From: Stenotrophomonas humi
GTDB taxonomy: Bacteria > Pseudomonadota > Gammaproteobacteria > Xanthomonadales > Xanthomonadaceae
DNA: 64,000 nt
Assembly: GCF_001431415.1 (NCBI RefSeq)
Contig: NZ_LDJI01000020.1
Location: forward strand, 99,574-163,573
Direction of reading: 5' to 3'
Shown here: positions 26,122 to 34,639 of the stretch, in pieces
Layout: each line of letters begins with the position of its first letter
How positions within the stretch are numbered: position 1 is the stretch's first letter
Made by a program: the position numbers and the translations under genes
Notes under the pieces: model-generated
What the model saw: the letters and a program-made list of their open reading frames with translations, nothing else
The model's database searches: none
What the model was told of the DNA's origin: nothing

Positions 26122-26964
26122 ATGGCTCGATTCCCCGAACTCCAAGGCAAGGTCGCGTTGATCACCGGCGCCGGCCGCCGTGCCGGCCTGGGCGAGGGCA
26201 TTGCCCGCCGTCTGCTGGAGGAAGGCTGCAAGGTGGTGCTGACCGACATCGGCCAGGTGCGTGGCGCCGAGATGCCGGTCACGGCCGTCGGCACCGATGA
26301 GGAAATGGCGCAGGTGGCGGCGGAACTGGCCAGCAGTACCGGCGGCGAATGCGTGGCGATGGCGCTGGACGTGCTGGAAGAGGCGCAGGTGGAGGCCGTG
26401 ATCAAAGCAACGGTCGAGCGCTTCGGCCGGCTCGACATCCTGGTCAACAACGCCGGTATCGGCTACCTGATGAAGTCGCTGGTCGATATCGACGCCAAGG
26501 AATGGGATGCGGTGCTGGGCGTGAATCTGCGCGGCGCGTTCCTGACCATCAAGCACGCCGGCCGGCAGATGATCGCCCAGGGCGGCGGCCGCATCGTCAA
26601 CATCGCTTCGCAGGCAGCCAAGTCGGCGTTCCCGCATGCGGCGGCCTACTGCTCATCCAAGCACGGCCTGGTCGGCCTGACCCGGGTGGCGTCGCTGGAG
26701 CTGGCCGGCCACGGCATCAACGTCAACGCGGTCTGCCCCAACCACGTCACCACCGGCCTGGGCGCCTGGCAGAACGAGTACTTCGCCGCCAAACAGGGCA
26801 AGAGCGTGGAGCAGTACCTGGCCGACATGCGCGCACGCATCCCGGCCGGCCGCCCTGGTCTGACTTCGGATACGGCAGCCGCTACCGCCTTCCTGTGCTC
26901 GGACGACGCGGTCTACATCACCGGTGAGGCGATCAACGTCTCCGGTGGCGAAGAGAACCACTGA
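26122..26964 (+). CDS. Short-chain dehydrogenase/reductase
   Basis: The ATG at 26122 follows AAGGAACTTTGGTC and gives 280 residues. TGAGRRAGLGEG is a variant of the Rossmann TGxxxGxG with extra residues. NNAGIG, NIASQAAKSAFPHAAAYCSSKHGL (Ser, Tyr, Lys) and the ending AINVSGGEENH are present. It oxidises or reduces a hydroxy/keto group with NAD(P). It is the second gene of the plus operon, between the HapK-like protein and hydrolase C. Confidence 0.92.
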   Translation: MARFPELQGKVALITGAGRRAGLGEGIARRLLEEGCKVVLTDIGQVRGAEMPVTAVGTDEEMAQVAAELASSTGGECVAMALDVLEEAQVEAVIKATVERFGRLDILVNNAGIGYLMKSLVDIDAKEWDAVLGVNLRGAFLTIKHAGRQMIAQGGGRIVNIASQAAKSAFPHAAAYCSSKHGLVGLTRVASLELAGHGINVNAVCPNHVTTGLGAWQNEYFAAKQGKSVEQYLADMRARIPAGRPGLTSDTAAATAFLCSDDAVYITGEAINVSGGEENH

Positions 26965-27045
26965 TCGGTAGCTGCCGACGCGATCCGGATTCCATCAGCC
27001 GTACCCCCACCACCTGTACGACTCAAGAAGCGCAACGAGAGAACC

Positions 27046-27912
27046 ATGTCCAAAGCAGCCTACCAATGGCCCAACAATGCACGGCTTGCACTGTCGGTGG
27101 TCGTCAACGTCGAAGAGCTGTCCGAGTACAACGTCGGCCAGGGTGACAAGATCACCGAGCCGGTGGACGAGCTGCACGTCACCCTGTCCAAGCCGGTACG
27201 TAACTACGGCAACGAGTCCAACTACCGCTATGGCGTGAATGAAGGCCATGGCCGCGTGGCCGCGCTGCTGGACAAGTACAACGTCACCAGCACTTACACC
27301 GCCGCCGCGGTATCGCTGGAGCGCGCGCCGGAAATCGCCGGCTACCTGCGTGGCAGTCGCCACGAAGTGTGCTCACACGGCCATCGCTGGATCCATCAGT
27401 TCCGCTTCAACGAGGAACAGGAACGCCAGTTCATCCGTGATGCCGCCGACAGCATCGAAAAGACCACCGGCGTGCGCCCGGTCGGCTGGTTGTCGCGCTA
27501 CCTGCATACCGCATCGACCCGTCGCCTGTTGCAGGAGGAAGGCTTCCTGTACCACATGGACGACTACTCGGCCGATGCGCCGTTCTGGGGCGATGTCGAA
27601 GGCAGCAACGCGCCGATGATCGTGGTGCCGTACCAGCTGGACACCAATGACATGAAGATGTGGGTGGCACCGTCCTACCTGCCGAAGGACTGGCTGGACT
27701 ACGCCATCGACAGTTTCGACACGCTCTACGCCGAAGGCGAGCACACCCCGAAGGTGATGTCGCTGGGCCTGCACCTGCGCATCATCGGCCGCCCGGGTCG
27801 CATCGGCGCGTTCGAGAAATTCCTGCAGTACGTCGCACAGAAGCCGGGCACCTGGTACGCGACGCGTCGCCAGATCGCCGAACACTTCGCTTCGCAGGTG
27901 GCCGCATCGTGA
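27046..27912 (+). CDS. Polysaccharide-deacetylase-fold hydrolase C (allantoinase PuuE-like)
   Basis: Of the three hydrolases of this fold here, this 288-residue one is closest to PuuE allantoinase: HEVCSHGHRWIHQFRFNEEQ, GWLSRYLHTASTRRLLQEEGFLYHMDDYSADAPFWG and LGLHLRIIGRPGR. PuuE opens the hydantoin ring of allantoin; close relatives open cyclic imides. There is no purine-degradation gene (uricase, OHCU decarboxylase, allantoate hydrolase) in the window, which argues against allantoin. GAGAGAACC precedes the ATG. The stop overlaps the GTG start of the CitE-like gene. Confidence 0.86.
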   Translation: MSKAAYQWPNNARLALSVVVNVEELSEYNVGQGDKITEPVDELHVTLSKPVRNYGNESNYRYGVNEGHGRVAALLDKYNVTSTYTAAAVSLERAPEIAGYLRGSRHEVCSHGHRWIHQFRFNEEQERQFIRDAADSIEKTTGVRPVGWLSRYLHTASTRRLLQEEGFLYHMDDYSADAPFWGDVEGSNAPMIVVPYQLDTNDMKMWVAPSYLPKDWLDYAIDSFDTLYAEGEHTPKVMSLGLHLRIIGRPGRIGAFEKFLQYVAQKPGTWYATRRQIAEHFASQVAAS

Positions 27913-28763
27913 GTGCATCCGTGAACAATCCCCGCCGCTGCCTGTTGTTCGTGCCGGGCTCGCGTCCGGAGCGTTACGCCAAGGCCATCGCCACCGGTGC
28001 CGACCAGGTCTGCATCGATCTGGAAGACGCGGTAGCGCCGGGTGACAAGGAAACCGCGCGCGCCTCGCTGTTCGCCTTCCTCGCCAACGCACCGGAAAGC
28101 CGCAGCGAAATCGGCCTGCGCATCAACCCGCTGTCCACCGAACTGGGCCAAGCGGATCTGAAGGCGCTGGCCGCCTCGGGCCTGAAGCCGGCCTTCGTGA
28201 TGCTGCCCAAGGTCGAAACCGTGGCCGAGCTGCAACAGGCCGATGCAGCGCTTGCCGGCATCGACACGGTGTTCATCGCGCAGATCGAAACGCCCAAGGG
28301 GCTGCTCGATGCGCGCGCGCTGGCCGTCGCCATTCCGCGCCTGCAGGCGCTGATGTTTGGTGGCTTCGACTACATCGTCGCGCTGCGTGGTCGCGCGGGT
28401 TGGGAAAGTTTCTTCCACCCGCGCGTGCAGCTGGCCACGATTGCGGCCGAAGCCGGTGTCGGTTGCCTGGACGTGCCATTCTTGGACATCAAGGACGAGG
28501 CCGGCCTGGTCAACGAAACCGACCGTGTGATCGACCTTGGCTTCACCGCCAAGGCCGCGATCCACCCGGCCCAGGTCGAGCCGATCCAGAGCCGCTACCT
28601 GCCCACCGCCGCCGAGTACGACCGCGCCCAGCGCGTCATCGCCGCGCTTGCCGCCAGCGGCGGTGAAGCCATCCAGCTCGACGGAAAGCTGGTGGACCGC
28701 CCCATCGAAATCGCCGCCGAACGGGCCATCGCACTCGGTGCCCACGGCGTCCGCGCCGGCTGA
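27909..28763 (+). CDS. HpcH/HpaI-family CoA-ester lyase (CitE/citramalyl-CoA lyase-like)
   Basis: It starts with GTG at 27909 (GTGA overlap with hydrolase C) and gives 284 residues. Motifs: LFVPGSRPERYAKAI, the metal/substrate segment DLEDAVAPGDK, IAQIETPKGLL, MFGGFDYIVALRG and AAIHPAQVEPIQ. Family members cleave malyl-, methylmalyl- or citramalyl-CoA into acetyl- or propionyl-CoA and glyoxylate or pyruvate. Immediately downstream lies a MaoC hydratase and then an acyl-CoA dehydrogenase. The same trio occurs in itaconate/leucine dissimilation clusters such as mycobacterial Rv2498c-Rv2500c. Citramalyl-CoA lyase is the best guess. Confidence 0.88.
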   Translation: MSASVNNPRRCLLFVPGSRPERYAKAIATGADQVCIDLEDAVAPGDKETARASLFAFLANAPESRSEIGLRINPLSTELGQADLKALAASGLKPAFVMLPKVETVAELQQADAALAGIDTVFIAQIETPKGLLDARALAVAIPRLQALMFGGFDYIVALRGRAGWESFFHPRVQLATIAAEAGVGCLDVPFLDIKDEAGLVNETDRVIDLGFTAKAAIHPAQVEPIQSRYLPTAAEYDRAQRVIAALAASGGEAIQLDGKLVDRPIEIAAERAIALGAHGVRAG

Positions 28764-28855
28764 TCACACCGCTCCATTGAACGCCTGATTTACGCCCCTC
28801 TTTGACCAAGCTGCGCCCAGCGCCAGCCCAAACCGCAACAGAAAGGACATTGCTC

Positions 28856-29374
28856 ATGGTTCAGAACGTCAAGCAGATCTCCGAAAACCGCTTCCGCGAA
28901 ACCTTCGGCCGTTACTACGAAGAGTTCAACGTGGGCGATATCTACGAGCATCGCCCCGGTCGCTCCATCACCGAAACCGACAACACCTGGTTCACGCTGC
29001 TGACGATGAACACCCATCCGATGCACTTCGACAAGGAGTACGCCAAGGCATCGGAGTTCGGCAAGGTGATCGTCTGCTCGCCGTTCACCGTCGCGTTGAT
29101 GGTCGGCATGAGCGTCACCGATGTCAGCCAGAAGGCCGTGGCCAACCTGGGCTGGAGCGAGATCAAGATGACGCATCCGCTGTTCGTCGGTGACACGCTG
29201 GTGGCCGAGTCGGAGGTGCTGGAGAAGCGCGAATCCAAGTCGCGTCCGGGTGCCGGCATCGTTACCTGCCGCACCGACGGCTTCAACCAGGACGGCAAGC
29301 TGGTCTGCACCTTCAACCGCACCATGCTGATCGCCAAGCGCGGCCACTCGGTGGAAGACAAGGTCAACTACTGA
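28856..29374 (+). CDS. MaoC-family acyl-CoA hydratase (itaconyl/mesaconyl-CoA hydratase-like)
   Basis: This 172-residue single hot-dog protein contains VGDIYEHRPGRSITETDNTWF and LLTMNTHPMHFDKEYA. In classical MaoC hydratases the dyad is D-x-N-P-x-H. Here the pattern reads N52-T-H-P-M-H57, a subfamily variation in which Asn occupies the Asp position. The pairing with a CitE-type lyase suggests water addition to a methyl-branched unsaturated dicarboxyl-CoA to give citramalyl-CoA. The ATG at 28856 follows GAAAGGACATT. A 92-bp gap separates it from the lyase gene. Confidence 0.85.
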   Translation: MVQNVKQISENRFRETFGRYYEEFNVGDIYEHRPGRSITETDNTWFTLLTMNTHPMHFDKEYAKASEFGKVIVCSPFTVALMVGMSVTDVSQKAVANLGWSEIKMTHPLFVGDTLVAESEVLEKRESKSRPGAGIVTCRTDGFNQDGKLVCTFNRTMLIAKRGHSVEDKVNY

Positions 29375-29381
29375 GAGCCCG

Positions 29382-30554
29382 ATGATGAGCACCGACATGG
29401 AACAGCTGTGGGGGCCGGATGACGAACGGGCGCTGCTGGACGCGATCGACCATTGGGTCGAGAAGTCCGTTGCACCCATCGCGCTGGAATACGACCTGGA
29501 AGACAAGTACCCGCATCACCTCGTCGAGGAGATGAAGGACCTGGGCCTGTTCGGTGCCACCATCTCGCCGGAGTACGGCGGGCTTGGCTTGCCGGCGTGC
29601 ATCTACGCCAAGATCGTGATCAAGGTGTCCTCGGTGTGGATGGCGCCGACGGGTATCTTCAACTCGCATCTGATCATGGCCTCGGCCATCGAGCGTTGCG
29701 GCACCGAGGAACAGAAGCGCAAGTATCTGCCGCGCATGGCGACCGGCGAGCTGCGCGGTTCATTGGGCTTGACCGAACCGAATGCGGGTACCGACCTGCA
29801 GGCCATCCGTACCGTCGCCAGGCGTGAAGGTGATCACTACGTCATCAACGGTGCCAAAACCTGGATCACCAACTCCATGTACGGCGACATGGTGCTGCTG
29901 CTGACCAAGACCAACCCGGAAGCGCAGCCGCGCCACAAGGGCATGACGATGTTCATCGCCGAGAAGGGCGAGGGCTTCATCGTTGCCAAGAAGATGAAGA
30001 AGACCGGCTATCGCGCCATCGATACCTGCGAGCTGGTGTTCCAGGACTACAAGGTGCCGGCAGACTGCATGCTCGGTGGCGAAGAGGGCATGGGCTTCCA
30101 GCATGCGGTGGGCGGCCTGGAGTTGGGTCGCATCAACGTGGCTGCACGCGGCTGCGGCATTGCCGAAGGCGCGTTGCGTTTGTCGGTGCGCTATGCGCAG
30201 GAGCGCATGACCTTCGGCAAACCGATTGCCGAGCATCAGGCCATCCAGCTCAAGCTGGGCGAAATGGCGGCGAAGGTCGAGGCATCGAAGCTGCTGATCG
30301 AAAGCGCGGCAAACGCCTACGACAAGGGCGAGCGCTGCGACATGGAAGCGGGCATGGCCAAGTACTTCGCCACGGAGACCGGCGCTTACTGTGCCCAGGA
30401 AGGCATGCGCATTTTTGGCGGCTACAGCTATTCGGTGGAGTACGACATCGAGCGTTTCTACCGTGATGCGATGCTGATGTGCATCGGCGAAGGCACCAAC
30501 GAAATGCAGCGCATCATCATCGCCAAGCAGCTGGTGGCGAGGAACAAGATCTAA
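29382..30554 (+). CDS. Acyl-CoA dehydrogenase
   Basis: This 390-residue flavoprotein has the full ACAD layout: GLTEPNAGTD, WITNSMYGD, ERMTFGKPIAEHQ, RIFGGYSYS and the catalytic Glu in GEGTNEMQR (near residue 370). It passes electrons to ETF, and the ETF-ubiquinone oxidoreductase is encoded in the divergent operon. The acyl group is unknown. By context with MaoC and CitE, a methylsuccinyl-CoA-type or short branched acyl-CoA is plausible. The gene follows MaoC by 7 bp. Confidence 0.95.
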   Translation: MMSTDMEQLWGPDDERALLDAIDHWVEKSVAPIALEYDLEDKYPHHLVEEMKDLGLFGATISPEYGGLGLPACIYAKIVIKVSSVWMAPTGIFNSHLIMASAIERCGTEEQKRKYLPRMATGELRGSLGLTEPNAGTDLQAIRTVARREGDHYVINGAKTWITNSMYGDMVLLLTKTNPEAQPRHKGMTMFIAEKGEGFIVAKKMKKTGYRAIDTCELVFQDYKVPADCMLGGEEGMGFQHAVGGLELGRINVAARGCGIAEGALRLSVRYAQERMTFGKPIAEHQAIQLKLGEMAAKVEASKLLIESAANAYDKGERCDMEAGMAKYFATETGAYCAQEGMRIFGGYSYSVEYDIERFYRDAMLMCIGEGTNEMQRIIIAKQLVARNKI

Positions 30555-30572
30555 CAGCCAAGGCGCACAAAG

Positions 30573-30686
30573 CCCCTCTCCCGTTCACGGGAGAGGGGTC
30601 GGGGTGAGGGCAGCTTTTGGCAAGCAAACGCAAAGGCTCCCCTCATCCACCCTCCGGGCACCTTCTCCCGCACGCGGGAGAAGGGA
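30573..30686. repeat. Extragenic repeat, two-armed copy
   Basis: It holds CCCCTCTCCCG-ttca-CGGGAGAGGGG (30573-30598), then TCGGGGTGAGGG, a spacer, and CCTTCTCCCG-cacg-CGGGAGAAGG (30661-30684). It lies within the plus operon, between the acyl-CoA dehydrogenase and the first CaiB gene, so it may set relative expression or mRNA stability. Confidence 0.8.
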
Positions 30687-30721
30687 GACGTAGGCAACAG
30701 CAACAGCGATGCATCCCTTCA

Positions 30722-30754
30722 CCGCAGTCCTCAACCAACTGCGGTGCTTTTTAC
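30722..30754 (+). terminator. Stem-loop with T-run between the acyl-CoA dehydrogenase and CaiB genes
   Basis: CCGCAGT (30722-30728) pairs with ACTGCGG (30738-30744) and is followed by TGCTTTTTAC. It has the form of an intrinsic terminator or attenuator and ends 16 bp before the CaiB start, so the last two genes may be partly uncoupled from the operon. Confidence 0.6.
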
Positions 30755-30769
30755 AACCAGAGGCCCCAC

Positions 30770-31948
30770 ATGAAAGACCTTCCCCTGCAGGGACTGCGTA
30801 TCCTTGCCGTCGAACAGTACGGTGCCGGCCCCTATGGCTCGATGCACCTGGCCGATCTGGGCGCCGAGGTCATCAAGATTGAATCCCCGCCGGGCGGCGA
30901 CGTTTCGCGCGCCACCGGCCCGTACTTCCTGGGCGAAGGCGACAGCTTGTTCTTCCAGACCTTCAACCTCAACAAGCGCTCGCTGCGGCTGGACCTGAAG
31001 GCCGCCGAAGGCCGCGAAGTGTTCGAGAAGCTGGTCGCCAGTGCCGACGCGGTGCTCAACAACCTGCGCGGTGACCAGCCGGCCAAGCTCGGACTGGACT
31101 ACGCCACGCTGTCCAAGCTCAACCCGAAGATCGTCTGTGCGCACCTGTCCGCCTACGGTCGCGACAATGAGCGCGCCGCCTGGCCGGGTTACGATTACCT
31201 GATGCAGGCCGAAGCCGGCTTCATGGCGCTGACCGGCGAGCCGGATGCACCGCCTGCACGGTTTGGCCTGTCGATGGTCGATTTCATGACCGGCACCACG
31301 ATGGCGATGGGCCTGCTGGCCGCCATCATCGGCGCGATGCGCACTGGCGAAGGTCGCGATGTCGACGTGAGCCTGTTCGACGTTGCCTTGCACCAGCTCA
31401 GCTATCCGGCCACCTGGTATCTCAACGAAGGCCATCGCACCGAGCGTCTGTCGCGCAGCGCGCATCCATCCACCGTGCCGTGCCAGGTCTATCGGACCGC
31501 CGACGGCTGGGTGATGGTGATGTGCATGCTGGAGAAGTTCTGGCAGACCTTCGTCGAAGGCATCGGCAGCCCTGCGTGGGCGGCGGAACCGCGCTTCGCC
31601 AACTTCGCCGCACGCCGTGATGTGCGTGAGGAGCTGACCGTGCTGGTCGACGAGATCCTGAGCACGCAGCCCACTGCCTATTGGACGCAGAAGTTCGCCG
31701 GCCGCATTCCGATCGCACCAGTGCTGGACATCGCCCAGGCGCTGGACAATCCGTATGTGCGCGACGTGGACATGCTGCAGGACGTGACGCACCCGCAAGG
31801 CACGCAGCGCTTGTTGCGCAACCCGATCAAGCTCGACGGCCAGCGCCTGTCCGGCGATGCCTGCCCGTCCTTGAACGCTGATGCCGACGCACTGCTGCGT
31901 GAACTTGGCTACAACGACGCCGACCGCGCACGCCTGCTGGGCGCGTAA
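30770..31948 (+). CDS. CaiB/BaiF (class III) CoA-transferase 1
   Basis: From the ATG at 30770 the protein has 392 residues. It begins LQGLRILAVEQYGAGPYGSMHLADLGAEVIKIE, the usual CoA-binding start, and has the catalytic Asp142 in GYDYLMQAEAG. Class III transferases move CoA from a donor such as succinyl-CoA to a carboxylate. It is followed by a second member of the family after 17 bp. The acid activated is unknown; products of the PrpB-like lyase or an itaconate-type acid are candidates. Confidence 0.92.
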   Translation: MKDLPLQGLRILAVEQYGAGPYGSMHLADLGAEVIKIESPPGGDVSRATGPYFLGEGDSLFFQTFNLNKRSLRLDLKAAEGREVFEKLVASADAVLNNLRGDQPAKLGLDYATLSKLNPKIVCAHLSAYGRDNERAAWPGYDYLMQAEAGFMALTGEPDAPPARFGLSMVDFMTGTTMAMGLLAAIIGAMRTGEGRDVDVSLFDVALHQLSYPATWYLNEGHRTERLSRSAHPSTVPCQVYRTADGWVMVMCMLEKFWQTFVEGIGSPAWAAEPRFANFAARRDVREELTVLVDEILSTQPTAYWTQKFAGRIPIAPVLDIAQALDNPYVRDVDMLQDVTHPQGTQRLLRNPIKLDGQRLSGDACPSLNADADALLRELGYNDADRARLLGA

Positions 31949-31965
31949 GGCGAAGGAGCACGACG

Positions 31966-33096
31966 ATGAAGCTGGAAGGTGTACGCGTTCTTGATCTGTC
32001 CCTGTTCCTGCCGGGCCCGCACCTGACCATGGTGATGGCCGACCACGGCGCGGACGTGATCAAGATCGAACCGCCCACGGGCGAGCCGGTGCGCGAGGTC
32101 GGCCTCAAGCAGGCCGGCGTCAGCACCTGGTTCCGCAACACGCACCGCGGCAAACGCTGCATCGTGCTGGACCTCAAGAATGCCGAAGGCAAGGCGGCAT
32201 TCGTCAAACTGGTGGAATGGGCCGACGTGGTGGTGGAAGCCTTCCGCCCCGGCGTGGCCAAGCGCCTTGGCATCGATTACGACAGCTGCAAGGCGATCAA
32301 CCCCAAGCTGGTGTACTGCGCGATCAGTGCCTTCGGCCAGACCGGCCCCAAGGTCAACCGGCCCGCGCATGACCTGGCGATGCAGGCTGACACCGGTGTG
32401 GTCAGCCTCAACCGCGCGCCGGATGGCACTCCGGCGATGCCGCACATGCCGGTGGCCGACATGGCCGGCTCGCTGATGGCGCTCAACGGCATCCTGATGG
32501 CCTTGTTCCGTCGCGAGCGCACCGGTGAAGGCGACTACATCGACCTGTCGATGCAGGACGCCTTGATGGCGTGGCTGCCGAACGTACTCGGCCCACCATT
32601 CGCGCTCGGCCGCGATCCGGTTGTCAACGAAGAGCGCAGCTGGGGCGGCAACGCGCTTTACAAGCTGTACCGCTGTTCGGATGAGCGCTGGATTGCCCTG
32701 GGCGGTGCCGAACACAAGTTCGCCGAGAATCTGCTGATCGCCCTCGGCCGTCCGGATCTGATCCACCTGTGCCACCTGCCGCCTGGCCCGGGCCAGGATC
32801 CGGTGAAGGCCTTTCTGATTGAAACTTTCTCGCGCCGCACGCTGGTGGAGTGGACATTGTTCCTGCACGACATCGACGTGTGCTGGGCGCCAGTGAAGAC
32901 GCTTACCGAAGCCTTCAACGACCCGCACACCCGCGCTCGCGAGATGGTCTGGACCGACGAGCAGGGCGGCACCCACCTGGGCATCCCGATCAAGTTCGCC
33001 AACGAACCCGGGCGCATCAATCCACATCTGGATGATGTCGGTGAGTCCACCGTCGCCGTACTGAAAGAGCTGGGCCTGACGCCCAAGCACCTTTGA
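31966..33096 (+). CDS. CaiB/BaiF (class III) CoA-transferase 2
   Basis: This 376-residue protein is preceded by GAAGGAG. It starts KLEGVRVLDLSLFLPGPHLTMVMADHGADVIKIE and has the catalytic Asp136 in AHDLAMQADTG. It is only distantly similar to transferase 1, so different acids or donors are likely. It is the last gene of the plus operon; a palindromic extragenic repeat follows 80 bp downstream. Confidence 0.92.
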   Translation: MKLEGVRVLDLSLFLPGPHLTMVMADHGADVIKIEPPTGEPVREVGLKQAGVSTWFRNTHRGKRCIVLDLKNAEGKAAFVKLVEWADVVVEAFRPGVAKRLGIDYDSCKAINPKLVYCAISAFGQTGPKVNRPAHDLAMQADTGVVSLNRAPDGTPAMPHMPVADMAGSLMALNGILMALFRRERTGEGDYIDLSMQDALMAWLPNVLGPPFALGRDPVVNEERSWGGNALYKLYRCSDERWIALGGAEHKFAENLLIALGRPDLIHLCHLPPGPGQDPVKAFLIETFSRRTLVEWTLFLHDIDVCWAPVKTLTEAFNDPHTRAREMVWTDEQGGTHLGIPIKFANEPGRINPHLDDVGESTVAVLKELGLTPKHL

Positions 33097-33176
33097 TCAA
33101 CGCCCCTTCGGCCAGCGCAATGGGCCGGGGCGTGGAGCGAAAGCTGACCTGATGGCGCTTATGCTGTTGCTCAAAG

Positions 33177-33215
33177 CCCCTCTCCCGCATGCGGGAGAGG
33201 GGTTGGGGTGAGGGG
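33177..33215. repeat. Extragenic repeat, single-armed copy
   Basis: CCCCTCTCCCG-catg-CGGGAGAGGGG followed by TTGGGGTGAGGGG. It lies between the end of the plus operon and the convergent GFA gene, in a 170-bp space without genes. Confidence 0.85.
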
Positions 33216-33266
33216 CCTTTGCTTCTGGCTTCGCCTTCGCTTCAGCCCCAGCTTCCCCAAAAAACC

Positions 33267-33611
33267 TCAAAAAGCCTTTCCATCCACCGGAATGCGCGTC
33301 ACGCCGGCAAGGTCAAACGCCTCCAGGCAACGCAGATTGATCGCTGCCGTCTCCGTGCCATCCGGCGCGGTTCCCAATCCAAACGGCTGGCACCCGCAGG
33401 TCGGGCAGAACTGGTGTTTGATCATGTGCCGGTTGAACGTATAGGTGCTCACGCGATCCGCACCCTCGGTGATGCGCATCGCATCACGCGGTACGAACCA
33501 CAGCAAAAACCCCTTGCGGCTGCAGTGCGAACAGTTGCACTCGTAGCCTTCCGTCGGCGTACCCTCGCACTCGAAACGCACCGCACCGCAATGACAGCTG
33601 CCACTGACCAT
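33267..33611 (-). CDS. GFA/CENP-V-like zinc-binding protein
   Basis: This 114-residue protein has the cysteine pattern of the glutathione-dependent formaldehyde-activating family: CHCGAV, CNCSHC and CPTCGC. Start chosen at ATG 33611, which follows GGGAGGGCG; an upstream in-frame ATG at 33629 lacks a ribosome site. The family binds zinc through these cysteines; many members have unknown substrates. Confidence 0.88.
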   Translation of the reverse strand: MVSGSCHCGAVRFECEGTPTEGYECNCSHCSRKGFLLWFVPRDAMRITEGADRVSTYTFNRHMIKHQFCPTCGCQPFGLGTAPDGTETAAINLRCLEAFDLAGVTRIPVDGKAF

Positions 33612-33674
33612 GTCGCCCTCCCGGGGCATTGAATGACAGCGGCAAGCGTAGCGCCACTTGAGAAGGCGTGCGCG

Positions 33675-34154
33675 CTATTCAGCACCCGGGCGAGGCTGTT
33701 TGAACACCGCTCTGCAGACCAGCCAGATACAGAACGTGACGGGGTACGTGACAACGCAATGGAAGTTGGTCATCAGGCTGACAACAAAGTCAGCACGGCT
33801 TCGATCCCCGCTAACGAACCCAAGCACCGAGCTCGACAGATACGCGCGCGAAAACAGTCCCCACAACAGAAGCATCGAGACAGCCAGGGCGATCAGTGTC
33901 GCCGCGATATCGCGTGTGAACGTCTTGGTCTTCAAGGACAGGAGCACCGCCATCGTGCTGACGACAACGAAAAGTGCCGCGACGGGAAGAATTTTCTGCA
34001 GCGTTCCGGAAAACCGCATCACATCGAAAAGCGCAGAAGGTGTGCTCCATCCCCGGATGAGCAGCGGCAACATGGCTTTGAGTTCCGCTCCCAGTGCAAA
34101 GATCAGCGGGACGGAAAGGCAGAACAACAACGCCAGAAGCATCCTTTGTTTCAT
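33675..34154 (-). CDS. Membrane protein, unrecognised
   Basis: The 159-residue product has about four hydrophobic segments: LLALLFCLSVPLIFALG, ILPVAALFVVVSTMAVLL, IAATLIALAVSMLLLWGLF and a final one near VTYPVTFCIWLVCRAVF. No family motif was recognised. It is in a run of co-oriented small genes. Confidence 0.55.
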   Translation of the reverse strand: MKQRMLLALLFCLSVPLIFALGAELKAMLPLLIRGWSTPSALFDVMRFSGTLQKILPVAALFVVVSTMAVLLSLKTKTFTRDIAATLIALAVSMLLLWGLFSRAYLSSSVLGFVSGDRSRADFVVSLMTNFHCVVTYPVTFCIWLVCRAVFKQPRPGAE

Positions 34155-34252
34155 TCAAACATCCATCCATGTTGTGGGTCATCGGCGTCCAGCCGGAATC
34201 CAGGAAACGAGGCGGTCTGATGCGATGTTGACAGCGCCAGAGAGCAACGCAA

Positions 34253-34603
34253 TCAACGGCGTGTAAGCATCTCGCCGTCAACGGTCATCTTCCATGCGCC
34301 ATTCTCTTCATGCGGCGGTACCGACACCACGAACCGGGTCGTCAGAGGGCCAACGCCCACGACCATGTCGTTGCCTTCAAATGCCTTGATCGGCGCTTCA
34401 ATGGATTTGCTGGTCCTGGGGCTGGGCTTGTGCTTGTAGATGACCCGGCCGTCCTGGCTGATGAGGAGGAACGTCGTTGCTGCCTCCCAGGTGCCGACAT
34501 AGTCCTGCTTGTCCGCGGGGACCGGCTTGGCACAGGCGGCCAGCGCCAGAAGAACCACCAGGATCAAACCGATCAGCCGACTGCGATGTGTGGAAATTTT
34601 CAT
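34253..34603 (-). CDS. Small lipoprotein, unrecognised
   Basis: From the ATG at 34603 (preceded by GAAGGATCG) the product has 116 residues. It has a lipoprotein signal (LILVVLLALAAC, lipobox LAAC) and a compact beta-rich domain starting YVGTWEAATTFLLISQDGRVIYKH. The YVGTW opening recalls lipocalin-like lipid- or ligand-binding lipoproteins, but no firm family is claimed. Confidence 0.65.
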   Translation of the reverse strand: MKISTHRSRLIGLILVVLLALAACAKPVPADKQDYVGTWEAATTFLLISQDGRVIYKHKPSPRTSKSIEAPIKAFEGNDMVVGVGPLTTRFVVSVPPHEENGAWKMTVDGEMLTRR

Positions 34604-34639
34604 CTCGATCCTTCGGGTAGTCATCATGGCAATGCGGTA

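Noticed and set aside
27046..27912. Allantoin/purine degradation because of the PuuE-like gene
   Set aside because: No uricase, transthyretin-like hydrolase, OHCU decarboxylase, allantoate or ureidoglycolate genes in the window.
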